A stretch of DNA of 64,000 nt from Agathobaculum ammoniilyticum (GTDB lineage Bacteria; Bacillota; Clostridia; Oscillospirales; Butyricicoccaceae), in NCBI RefSeq assembly GCF_025567315.1, contig NZ_JAOQJE010000014.1, forward strand, positions 1 to 64,000, read 5' to 3'. This document shows positions 57,759 through 64,000 of this stretch, piece by piece. The notes beneath the pieces were generated by a model. The model was not told the DNA's origin and did not search any database. It was given only the letters and a program-made list of their open reading frames with translations. Position numbers and translations under genes: made by a program. Positions within the stretch are counted from its first letter, which is position 1. Each line of letters begins with the position of its first letter.

Positions 57759-58730
57759 TCACGCCTGCACAGCGCGCTTGAGCTCCTCGGCCAGCGGATA
57801 AAGCTCTTCCAGCCGTTCCAGCGCGCAAATGCGTGTTTTGAAGGCCTTGAGCCCGCTCTGCCGTTTTAGATAGCAGTTTACATGGCGGCGCGCCTCCAGC
57901 ATGGCGACGCGCTCCCCCTTTTGCTCCGCCGCCAGCTCGATCTGCCGCACCGCAGTATCGATCCGCTCCGCAAACGGAGGCAGCGGCGGGCAGACGCCGG
58001 TTTCCAGCAGCGCGTTCGCGCGCTCGAAAAGCCACGGGTCGCCCAATGCGCCGCGGCCGATCATCACCATATCCGCGCCGGTATGCCGCAGGATGCGGAC
58101 CGCATCCTGCGGCTCGGCCACATCACCGTTGGCGATGACCGGTATGGAAACCGCCTCCCGAACCGCGCGGATCGCGTCCCAATCCGCCGTGCCGCTGTAC
58201 TGCTGCGCGCGCGTTCGCCCGTGTACCGTGACCGCCGCCGCGCCACACCGCTCGGCCATGCGGGCAAAGTCCACGCAGCACACGCTCTTCTCGTCCCATC
58301 CCTTGCGGAACTTGACCGTGACCGGCACATCGACCGCGCTGACGACCGCTTCGATTACGCGCGCCGCCAGCGCGGGGTCGCGCATGAGCGCAGCCCCGTC
58401 CCCGTTGTTTGCGATCTTGGGCGCGGGGCAGCCCATATTGATATCGATGATATCGCAGCCGGACACCGCGCGCGCAATCCGCGCGCCCTCGGCCATGGTT
58501 TCCGGCTCATGCCCGAATATCTGCGCCGCGGCCGGATGCTCGTCTGCCGCCAGCGACAAAAGCGCAGGCGTTTTCTTATCCTGATAGCAAAGCGCCTTGG
58601 TGGAAACCATCTCGGTCACGGTAAGCGCCGCGCCGTGTTCCCGACAGATTTGCCGGAATGCGCGGTCGGTCACTCCGGCCATCGGCGCCAGGACCAGGCG
58701 CCCGGCGAGCATAACAGAACCGATTTGCAT
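57759..58730 (-). CDS. dusB: tRNA-dihydrouridine synthase
   Basis: A 323-residue FMN enzyme reducing uridines in tRNA D-loops. It has LAPMAGVTDRAFRQICREHG, IDINMGCPAPKI with the catalytic Cys nearby, VTVKFRKGWDEKS, VTVHGRTRAQQYSGTADWD, IPVIANGDV and MIGRGALGDPWLF (FMN phosphate site). Start 58730 is chosen for GGGGGAG upstream and the MQIGSVMLAGRLVLAPMAG N-terminus; a longer frame would add 15 residues. It is the first gene before the second sigma/anti-sigma pair. Confidence 0.94.
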   Translation of the reverse strand: MQIGSVMLAGRLVLAPMAGVTDRAFRQICREHGAALTVTEMVSTKALCYQDKKTPALLSLAADEHPAAAQIFGHEPETMAEGARIARAVSGCDIIDINMGCPAPKIANNGDGAALMRDPALAARVIEAVVSAVDVPVTVKFRKGWDEKSVCCVDFARMAERCGAAAVTVHGRTRAQQYSGTADWDAIRAVREAVSIPVIANGDVAEPQDAVRILRHTGADMVMIGRGALGDPWLFERANALLETGVCPPLPPFAERIDTAVRQIELAAEQKGERVAMLEARRHVNCYLKRQSGLKAFKTRICALERLEELYPLAEELKRAVQA

Positions 58731-58815
58731 GTCTCTCCCCCACTGCGCATAATTTGACGCAGTATATTTTATCACAAGCCCCCACTAAATGCAAATTGCA
58801 AAGTGGTGACAAAAC

Positions 58816-58839
58816 AAAAACCCCCTTTCGGGAGTTTTT
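58816..58839 (-). terminator. Terminator overlapping the DedA stop codon
   Basis: Stem aaaaaccccc / gggagttttt (one mismatch, loop tttc). Its right arm shares two bases with the TAA stop of the DedA gene at 58840-58838, and GTTTTTG follows on the minus strand. Confidence 0.75.
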
Positions 58840-59344
58840 ACAGCATGGATAATATTTTTTCGCTAAAGAAATAGCCGAACGAGATCAGCACGGTGTTCCA
58901 CGCCGCGATGCCGATTGCGGACCAGCCGACAAACCACTTGACCGGCATCCGAATCAACCCCGCCGGAATGGAAACAATGGTGCGCAAAACCGGAATGATA
59001 CGGCAGAACGCCAGGCCGCGTCCATGCTGCGCGTCAATATACGCATGGCATCTTTTGACGAAGGAGCGGAATTTCTCGCTTTTGCCGAACAGCTTTTCCA
59101 TGATCGGCTCGCCACCCCAATAGCACAGGCCGTAAATCACCAAGCTGCCGAGGAGGCCGAACACCACGCTCAGCACGATCGTCAGCACCAGAGACAACTC
59201 GCTCTGCGCGATCAGCACCCCGATGGATGGCATGATTACCCCCGCTGGAAAGCCGGGCAGATTCATATATTCGCAAAAGATTACCGCACAGATCAGGATC
59301 AACCCGTACTGGTGGAAAAGGTCAAAAAATACCTCGGCCGTCAT
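58838..59344 (-). CDS. DedA-family (SNARE-associated) membrane protein
   Basis: A 168-residue protein with about five hydrophobic segments. It carries the DedA pattern FCEYMNLPGFPAGVIMPSIGVL and GRGLAFCRIIPVLRTIVSIPAGLIRMP, where the conserved F-x-R-x-x-P-x-x-R-T element is visible. Members flip undecaprenyl phosphate or phospholipids in other bacteria, so a lipid-carrier role is plausible. ATG 59344 has only a weak ribosome binding site; the promoter at 59379-59407 just upstream supports a start here rather than at 59407. Confidence 0.88.
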   Translation of the reverse strand: MTAEVFFDLFHQYGLILICAVIFCEYMNLPGFPAGVIMPSIGVLIAQSELSLVLTIVLSVVFGLLGSLVIYGLCYWGGEPIMEKLFGKSEKFRSFVKRCHAYIDAQHGRGLAFCRIIPVLRTIVSIPAGLIRMPVKWFVGWSAIGIAAWNTVLISFGYFFSEKILSML

Positions 59345-59378
59345 ACGCCCGCTCACTCTCCAACGCTTGATTAAGCAT

Positions 59379-59407
59379 AGTATAACAAGCGGCCCCTGCC
59401 AAAACAA
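59379..59407 (-). promoter_or_regulatory. Promoter of the DedA gene
   Basis: Minus-strand TTGTTT (59407-59402), 17-base spacer, TATACT (59384-59379) with TG two bases before it. Confidence 0.6.
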
Positions 59408-59439
59408 GTGACAGAGGCCGCAATTTTCAATCTATTTAC

Positions 59440-59465
59440 AAACGGACCGCCGAAGCGGCCCGTTT
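59440..59465 (-). terminator. Candidate terminator after rubredoxin
   Basis: Stem aaacgg-ccgc / gcgg-ccgttt (one mismatch, loop cgaa), 14 bases past the rubredoxin stop. The following T run is short. Confidence 0.5.
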
Positions 59466-59479
59466 CCGCGCCCGTCCGC

Positions 59480-59638
59480 TTATGCCGGCTCAAATTCATC
59501 CTTGCCGACCGCGCACAGCGGGCATACCCAGTCCTCCGGCAGGTCCGCGAACGCGGTACCCGGCGCAACGCCGTTATCCGGATCGCCCTCGGCGGGGTCA
59601 TATATATAACCGCAGATCTTGCAAACATACTTTGTCAT
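59480..59638 (-). CDS. Rubredoxin
   Basis: A 52-residue iron protein read directly from the sequence: TKYVCKICGYIYDPAEGDPD, NGVAPGTAFADLPEDWVCPL, CAVGKDEFEPA. The two Cys-x2-Cys pairs bind one iron and the aromatic/Gly pattern is the family consensus. It carries electrons, often to rubrerythrin or oxidase systems in anaerobes. The ATG at 59638 follows AAAGGAG. It has its own promoter and stands alone between DedA and the small membrane gene, so its partner is unknown. Confidence 0.96.
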   Translation of the reverse strand: MTKYVCKICGYIYDPAEGDPDNGVAPGTAFADLPEDWVCPLCAVGKDEFEPA

Positions 59639-59673
59639 TTTTTGATCTCCTTTATCTTTTAATATCTATTATT

Positions 59674-59702
59674 AATATAATCTTTATGCTATCTATTGTC
59701 TA
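59674..59702 (-). promoter_or_regulatory. Promoter of the rubredoxin gene
   Basis: Minus-strand TAGACA (59702-59697), 17-base spacer, TATATT (59679-59674) in an AT-rich stretch. Confidence 0.6.
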
Positions 59703-59755
59703 CCGTAAAAATATACAATAATCCGGCGTATTTTCCAGCAGTTTTGACCGATTTG

Positions 59756-60019
59756 TCAAGCCAGCAGCCAAATCACCGACCAGGCCGCGCTCGCAAGCAT
59801 GCAGCCCGCTGCAAAAGCGCAGGCGATCTGCCAGAACGCAAAACGCCGTTTGTACCGCGCGGAACGTCCCGCCACATACCCGTTTGCAATCCTGCACGCT
59901 TCGCGCACCACATCGCCGCGCGGAACCGTGTAATCCCGCACCAGAAAAATCGCCTGTTCGAATAAGCCGTGCGCATCCGGCTGCACGACCACCACGCGCC
60001 GGCTCACGCCCTTGACCAT
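59756..60019 (-). CDS. Small tail-anchored protein of unknown function
   Basis: An 87-residue protein: a soluble N-terminal part (VSRRVVVVQPDAHGLFEQAI, FLVRDYTVPRGDVVREACRI), a basic segment (GRSARYKRRF) and a C-terminal membrane segment (about 65-87, IACAFAAGCMLASAAWSVIW). It would be a tail-anchored membrane protein with its bulk in the cytoplasm. I do not recognise the family. ATG 60019 is used because AAAGGGAGGG precedes it; that ribosome binding site lies inside a perfect hairpin (60022-60068). The gene lies just downstream of spoIIE, so a sporulation link is possible but not shown. Confidence 0.65.
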   Translation of the reverse strand: MVKGVSRRVVVVQPDAHGLFEQAIFLVRDYTVPRGDVVREACRIANGYVAGRSARYKRRFAFWQIACAFAAGCMLASAAWSVIWLLA

Positions 60020-60021
60020 GG

Positions 60022-60068
60022 TAAATCCCTCCCTTTTGCAGCAAGTATGCCCAAAAGGGAGGGATTTA
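60022..60068 (-). promoter_or_regulatory. Hairpin burying the ribosome binding site of the 87-residue gene
   Basis: Arms 60022-60038 and 60052-60068 pair perfectly over 17 bp with a 13-base loop. On the minus strand the 3' arm carries the Shine-Dalgarno AAAGGGAGGG and ends two bases before the ATG. No T run follows, so it is not a terminator of spoIIE. Confidence 0.7.
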
Positions 60069-60110
60069 ACCATATCCCGCCGTATTTTTACAGCTGCGCC
60101 CGCTTTTACC

Positions 60111-62456
60111 TCACAGCCGTTCTATGCGCATCACCAGCGCGGTCCGGTCGTCGTCATGCCCGCGCCCTTTCGCTTCGGTCACCAGGCGGGCTGCCAGTTC
60201 TTTCGGGCTTTCCCCCGCATGTCGGACCAGCAGCTCGCGTACCCAGCCGTCGTCCAGACCATCCGAAATCCCGTCGGACAGCATGATGTACAGGTCGCCA
60301 TGTCCCAGGCGCAGCGGCACCGGCTCGCCCAGCGCGTCCTCTTCCGCCAGGCCGACAGGCAGCGCCTTGCCGGAAAGCATGGTCCACTGACCGCCCGCGC
60401 GCAGATAGGAGGGCGCGGCCCCGCATTTGAGACTTTCCGCCTTTCCGCTGAACAGGTCGACGGTCAGCACGTCAAGCGTGACAAACCGCGTCCCATCCGA
60501 CCGCAGCCGCAGCGCGGGCGACACCGCTTTCAGCGCGTCCGCCGGCGTGATCCCCGCACGCAGGAACCGCTCCATCGAGGTGACCAGCATCCGGCTGTCC
60601 TGCGCCGCGGCCGCGCCCGAGCCCATCCCGTCCGCGAGCAGCAGGCAGGCCACGCCCGCGTCGGTCAGGAAATAGCATCCGCTGTCTCCGGAAACCGCCG
60701 CGTCCTCCTTTTGCTGCCGCCCGATACCGACGACCGCGCGGAACGGCGCGCGCTCACGCAGCACCAGATGCGGCCCCAGCTCGTCCTCCAGCCGTTTGGG
60801 CTTTGTCAGCCCGACGCCCAGCAGCGCGGACAGACCCGCGGAAAACCCCTCGCCCTGCTCCAGCACATCCCGAATACCATCGCCGTACAGCTCCACCACC
60901 AGCCTACCTTGCGCGTCCCGCACCACACAGACCCGCTCGATCCATCCGAACGCGGCTGCGTACCGGCGCACCTGCTTCTCCATCACCGGCTGCGCGGCAA
61001 CGTCCCGCGTCGCCTCCGCGCCAAGCTGACGGAGGATATCCGTAATGCCCGCGTACTGCCGGGCCAGCAGGCTTTGGTTTTCCTCCTGCTGCCGCCGAAG
61101 GCTCTGGCGCTCGCGGAGCGCAAACAGCGCGCTGTTGATCGCGCGCATCAGCTCGGGCAAATGCACGCAGCGCGACGCAAAATGGTACGGGAAGTCGGAC
61201 AGCTCGGCCCTGCCCCGCTTGAGCATGGGCTGAGTCACGTCGTTGAGCGCGGAAAGCGTGGTCACATAGTCCCGCTGCCAGCACTGCGAGCAGAGGACGC
61301 AGTTTTTGCACACCCTATCGCTCGCGCGGTCGAATACCGCCCGTACATTCTGATCCCCCGCCGCCTTCCCCTCGGTCACGCCGTTGAGCATGGCCAGATA
61401 CATTTCGTAAAACGCCTGCGCGGCCTCGGTCGCGCACTTGCCCGCGGTCTGCCGCACCTGCTGCCGCGCGGATTCTCCCATCAGCGTGTCGGGCAGGAGC
61501 GTCTGCCGGAGCGCGTTCCACACCAGCGGCGGCATTGCGGCGAACAGCCCCACCGAGCAGACCTGCTCGATGACCAGCGGGATAAACAGCGCATGTTCCA
61601 CGCCCAGCATCGCCGCACAGACGCCGGAGGCGAGCGCGCAGACCGCGAACCACAGCCGCCCCTGGTCGCGGAACAGACCGGCAATCAGTGCGCACAGACC
61701 GTAGCAGCAGGTGAACAGCGCACCGTACCCGACCGCGAGATCCATGGCCGCGCCAAACGCCACGCCCGCCGCCGCGCCCGTTGTGGACCCGCCGAGGTAA
61801 GCCGCAGCCAGCGCCAGCAGCAGCGCCACGACCCGCGCGGGCGCGAACAGCCCGAACACCGTCAGATCGGAAAGTGACAGCAGGACGGTTGCCGTTACCG
61901 CCAGCAGGGTGGCCGGCCGTTTCCAGTCGTTCTCCTCACGCGGCGGGGCAAGCGCCCCGCCATAGATCCAGCAGGCAGCGAAGGTCAGCCCCTGAACGGC
62001 GATAAAGGTCAGGAGCGCCGCCGTGTCGAGCGCCGCGCCCGCGGGCAGGAACACAAAGGTACACGCCGCTCCGGACAGAGTTGCTACCGTGGGCGCAAAC
62101 CACCTCCGCTCCATGACACGCAGCCCCGCGCACACGCTCATCACACATAGCACGAGCAGGGCCGCGGCGGCATACAGCCCGCTTTTGATCCCGCCGCCGA
62201 GCAGCATCGCGCCGAAAAACATGCCGCCGATCGCGCTCAGCCCCGCCCCACGCGCCATCAGAGCGGAGGCCATCGCCAAACCAAAAGGGGCATAACCTCC
62301 GAGCACCGCGCCGCGCGTCAGCACCGCGCACAGCACAAACCGCTGCACGCCAGTCAACAGCGTATGCAGGTGCTCCTCGTTCCAAAGCTGCGCCGCCCGC
62401 GCCGCGGCGCGCCCGATGAGCTGCGGCGCCGCTCTTTTTGTTTTCTGCTTGTCCAT
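60111..62456 (-). CDS. spoIIE: Stage II sporulation protein E (PP2C-type phosphatase)
   Basis: A 781-residue protein that dephosphorylates SpoIIAA in the forespore to release sigma F. The first ~320 residues hold about ten membrane segments (FVLCAVLTRGAVLGGYAPFG onward), followed by a cytoplasmic linker with Cys-rich NCVLCSQCW, then the PP2C domain (about 580-781) with metal-binding Asp in LLADGMGSGAAAAQDSRM (~608) and LYIMLSDGISDG (~728), and HDDDRTALVMRI at the end. The start at 62456 has AGGGAGG upstream. Length is close to B. subtilis SpoIIE. This marks the organism as an endospore former. Confidence 0.95.
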   Translation of the reverse strand: MDKQKTKRAAPQLIGRAAARAAQLWNEEHLHTLLTGVQRFVLCAVLTRGAVLGGYAPFGLAMASALMARGAGLSAIGGMFFGAMLLGGGIKSGLYAAAALLVLCVMSVCAGLRVMERRWFAPTVATLSGAACTFVFLPAGAALDTAALLTFIAVQGLTFAACWIYGGALAPPREENDWKRPATLLAVTATVLLSLSDLTVFGLFAPARVVALLLALAAAYLGGSTTGAAAGVAFGAAMDLAVGYGALFTCCYGLCALIAGLFRDQGRLWFAVCALASGVCAAMLGVEHALFIPLVIEQVCSVGLFAAMPPLVWNALRQTLLPDTLMGESARQQVRQTAGKCATEAAQAFYEMYLAMLNGVTEGKAAGDQNVRAVFDRASDRVCKNCVLCSQCWQRDYVTTLSALNDVTQPMLKRGRAELSDFPYHFASRCVHLPELMRAINSALFALRERQSLRRQQEENQSLLARQYAGITDILRQLGAEATRDVAAQPVMEKQVRRYAAAFGWIERVCVVRDAQGRLVVELYGDGIRDVLEQGEGFSAGLSALLGVGLTKPKRLEDELGPHLVLRERAPFRAVVGIGRQQKEDAAVSGDSGCYFLTDAGVACLLLADGMGSGAAAAQDSRMLVTSMERFLRAGITPADALKAVSPALRLRSDGTRFVTLDVLTVDLFSGKAESLKCGAAPSYLRAGGQWTMLSGKALPVGLAEEDALGEPVPLRLGHGDLYIMLSDGISDGLDDGWVRELLVRHAGESPKELAARLVTEAKGRGHDDDRTALVMRIERL

Positions 62457-62576
62457 TTTCGTTATGCCTCCCTTGTTTTTCCAGTATATCCCAAACAATT
62501 TGCAGGCTTTGCCGGAAAATAAGAGGGGGAATAGTATTTTTGCGTATTTTATCCCTGTGGGGCGGAAAACAGGGCG

Positions 62577-62619
62577 CAAAAAAGAGGGAGGAAAGACCGT
62601 TTCGGTCTTTCCTCCCTCT
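62577..62619 (-). terminator. Terminator of the cobalamin cluster after cbiK
   Basis: Perfect 17-bp stem (62583-62599 with 62603-62619, loop ttt) with seven A before it, giving a T run on the minus strand; 12 bases past the cbiK stop. Confidence 0.93.
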
Positions 62620-62630
62620 GCTGTCAGTCA

Positions 62631-63410
62631 TTACAGCGCCGCAGCGCGCCTGCAGTGGTCGACAAAGATATCCCCTACCGCGCCCAATTCGCCCAGGCCA
62701 TACAGATGGGTCTGCACCTGATAGCCCTCGCTCTCCAGGCGGCTCTTCCAACTATCCTCTCCCTCCCCCGCCAGGTCGTTGTGCGCATGGTCGCCTGCAA
62801 CGATCATCAGCGGCGCAAGGTGAACCTGCGCGATCTCGCGCTGGTGCAGGCGGGACAGCACATAGTCAAGATGCGGGAATCCCTCGACCGTGCCGACATA
62901 CACACGCTCCGCGCCGTGGTAGCGGAACGTGTTTTCCACCAGCGCGTACGCCGCGTTTGCCGGATGCGCAGAGCCATGCCCCATAAAGAGATAGGCCTCG
63001 TCCCTGTCGAGCCGGGGCATGCGGGCGAGCAGGGCTTCGGTCAGGCGCAGATAGTCGCCCGTCCCCCACAGCAGTGGGTCGCCCGCCAACAGCTTCTCAA
63101 AACGGCCGCAGAACGGCCGAAGTTGGCGCAGCATCTTTTCATACTCCTGTCCGAAAATGACATGCAGGCTTTGGCACCGCACCTCATCGTAGCCCGCCGC
63201 CGCGAGCCGCTCCAGCAGCTCCTCCGGCTGCGGGATATGCACACCCTCCTCCCGCTCGATCCTGCGCGCTACCATCTCCGAGGTAAACGACCGGTAAAAA
63301 TCATGCGTCGGGAACGCGCACCGCAGCCGCTCCTCCAGCTTTTCAATCGCACGGCGCGCCTCCGGCCAGGCCGTGCCGAAGCTGACGACCACCAGCGCTT
63401 TTTTTCCCAT
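62631..63410 (-). CDS. cbiK: Sirohydrochlorin cobaltochelatase
   Basis: A 259-residue enzyme inserting cobalt into sirohydrochlorin in anaerobic cobalamin synthesis. It has KKALVVVSFGTAWPEARRAI, RSFTSEMVARRI, the active-site MGHGSAHPANAAY and PLMIVAGDHAHNDLAGE-GEDSW with the metal-contacting His, plus EGFPHLDYV. No signal peptide is present, so it is the cytoplasmic form rather than the secreted CbiK-P. Two bases separate it from cbiC, consistent with one operon. It is the last gene before the strong terminator. Confidence 0.94.
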   Translation of the reverse strand: MGKKALVVVSFGTAWPEARRAIEKLEERLRCAFPTHDFYRSFTSEMVARRIEREEGVHIPQPEELLERLAAAGYDEVRCQSLHVIFGQEYEKMLRQLRPFCGRFEKLLAGDPLLWGTGDYLRLTEALLARMPRLDRDEAYLFMGHGSAHPANAAYALVENTFRYHGAERVYVGTVEGFPHLDYVLSRLHQREIAQVHLAPLMIVAGDHAHNDLAGEGEDSWKSRLESEGYQVQTHLYGLGELGAVGDIFVDHCRRAAAL

Positions 63411-63412
63411 AT

Positions 63413-64000
63413 TTAAAATCCCTCCCGTTCAATCAACTGGTACAGCAGCGCGTTGACGATGGCCGCCGCGACGTTCGAGCCGCCCTTCCTTCCCCGCGCG
63501 ATGATATACGGCGTCTGCCCGCCGATAAAAAGCTCCTTTGCCTCGACCACGTTGACAAAACCGACCGGCACGCCAATCACAAGCGCGGGCGACACCGCCC
63601 CCTCCGCGATCAGCTCGTGCAGCCGGATCAGCGCTGTCGGCGCGTTCCCAACGGCGAAAATGAGCGGGCCGTCCAGCAGCGCGGCATACTCCATCGAAAC
63701 CGCCGCGCGCGTCACGCCGCGCGCCCCTGCCGCGCGCGCCACGGCCCCATCCGCCATATAGCAGACCGCCCGCCCGCCGAGCGCCTGCAGAGCGCCCTTA
63801 TTCACGCCCGCCAGCGCCATATTCGTATCGGTCACGACGGTCGCGCCCGAAGCCAGCGCTTCCCTGGCCTGTCCGACCGCGCCGGGCGAAAAAGCGAGGC
63901 TGTCCGCGTAGTCGAAATCCGCCGTTGTGTGGATGACCCGCTTGACCACTTCGGACTCCCCATCCGGAAACGTCCGCTCCCCCAGCTCGGCCGTGATAAT
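63413..64000 (-). CDS. cbiC: Precorrin-8X / cobalt-precorrin-8 methylmutase, N-terminus outside the window
   Basis: The last 195 codons of CbiC/CobH, which moves a methyl group to form cobyrinate. The frame is open to the window edge and begins IITAELGERTFPDGESEVVK before the conserved RVIHTTADFDYADSL, so the real start is to the right. Also seen are VVTDTNMALAGVNKGAL (active-site region), AVGNAPTALIRL, IGVPVGFVNVVEAKE and ARGRKGGSNVAAAIVNALL. It is translationally close to cbiK and belongs to a larger cobalamin operon entering from the right. Confidence 0.96.
   Translation of the reverse strand: MITAELGERTFPDGESEVVKRVIHTTADFDYADSLAFSPGAVGQAREALASGATVVTDTNMALAGVNKGALQALGGRAVCYMADGAVARAAGARGVTRAAVSMEYAALLDGPLIFAVGNAPTALIRLHELIAEGAVSPALVIGVPVGFVNVVEAKELFIGGQTPYIIARGRKGGSNVAAAIVNALLYQLIEREGF

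Noticed and set aside
62483..62488. Full sigma-A or Spo0A-type promoter for spoIIE
   Set aside because: TATACT is present on the minus strand, but neither a 17- nor a 21-base-spaced -35 nor a clear 0A box could be recognised.

Overview
The window looks like chromosome from a GC-rich, spore-forming Clostridia, most like the Oscillospiraceae/Butyricicoccaceae. Evidence: a SpoIIE phosphatase, an electron-transfer flavoprotein of the kind used in butyrate synthesis, pyruvate phosphate dikinase, zinc-type (C+) S14 and L36, strong AGGAGG ribosome binding sites and sigma-A promoters, and a Firmicutes-type LexA box. The genus cannot be fixed from the sequence alone. Nearly all genes lie on the minus strand. 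The exceptions are the etfA tail at the left edge, one small gene at 3.7 kb, and a phage-like cassette at 12.9-21.5 kb.

Layout, left to right: etfA tail (+). A glycogen-debranching-type GH13 enzyme and a lone glucose-1-phosphate thymidylyltransferase. A divergent XRE regulator/small-protein pair. ppdK, an SLH-domain S1C protease, a flavin reductase, a SpoIIIE/FtsK translocase and uppP. Then a plus-strand virion cassette (small-terminase-like protein, large terminase, portal, scaffold-like protein, capsid, connector-like protein, tail-hub-like protein, coiled-coil protein), with one minus-strand gene inserted. It starts from a promoter whose -35 touches a LexA (SOS) box, and no integrase, repressor, replication or lysis gene is visible in or beside it. 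Next is the glycolytic operon pgk-tpiA-gpmI-eno, then trmL-degV and an ECF sigma/anti-sigma pair. Then comes the complete rimP-nusA-ylxR-ylxQ-infB-rbfA-nrnA-truB-ribF operon.

From 38.9 to 56.0 kb runs the S10-spc-alpha ribosomal protein supercluster, rpsJ to rplQ. It is apparently split by a terminator and promoter between rpsN and rpsH. It contains several intercistronic blocks of consecutive hairpins that begin just after a stop codon. Three of these blocks share layout and loops while their stems change on both sides together, so they look like a structured repeat family. Beyond the cluster are a second ECF sigma/zinc anti-sigma unit behind dusB, a DedA membrane protein, rubredoxin, a small membrane protein whose ribosome binding site lies inside a perfect hairpin, spoIIE, and the start of a cobalamin cluster (cbiK, cbiC).

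Together the window holds core translation, transcription and glycolysis genes, with one accessory element: the SOS-controlled phage-like cassette. The best candidates for something undescribed are that cassette and the multi-hairpin spacer family in the ribosomal operon.
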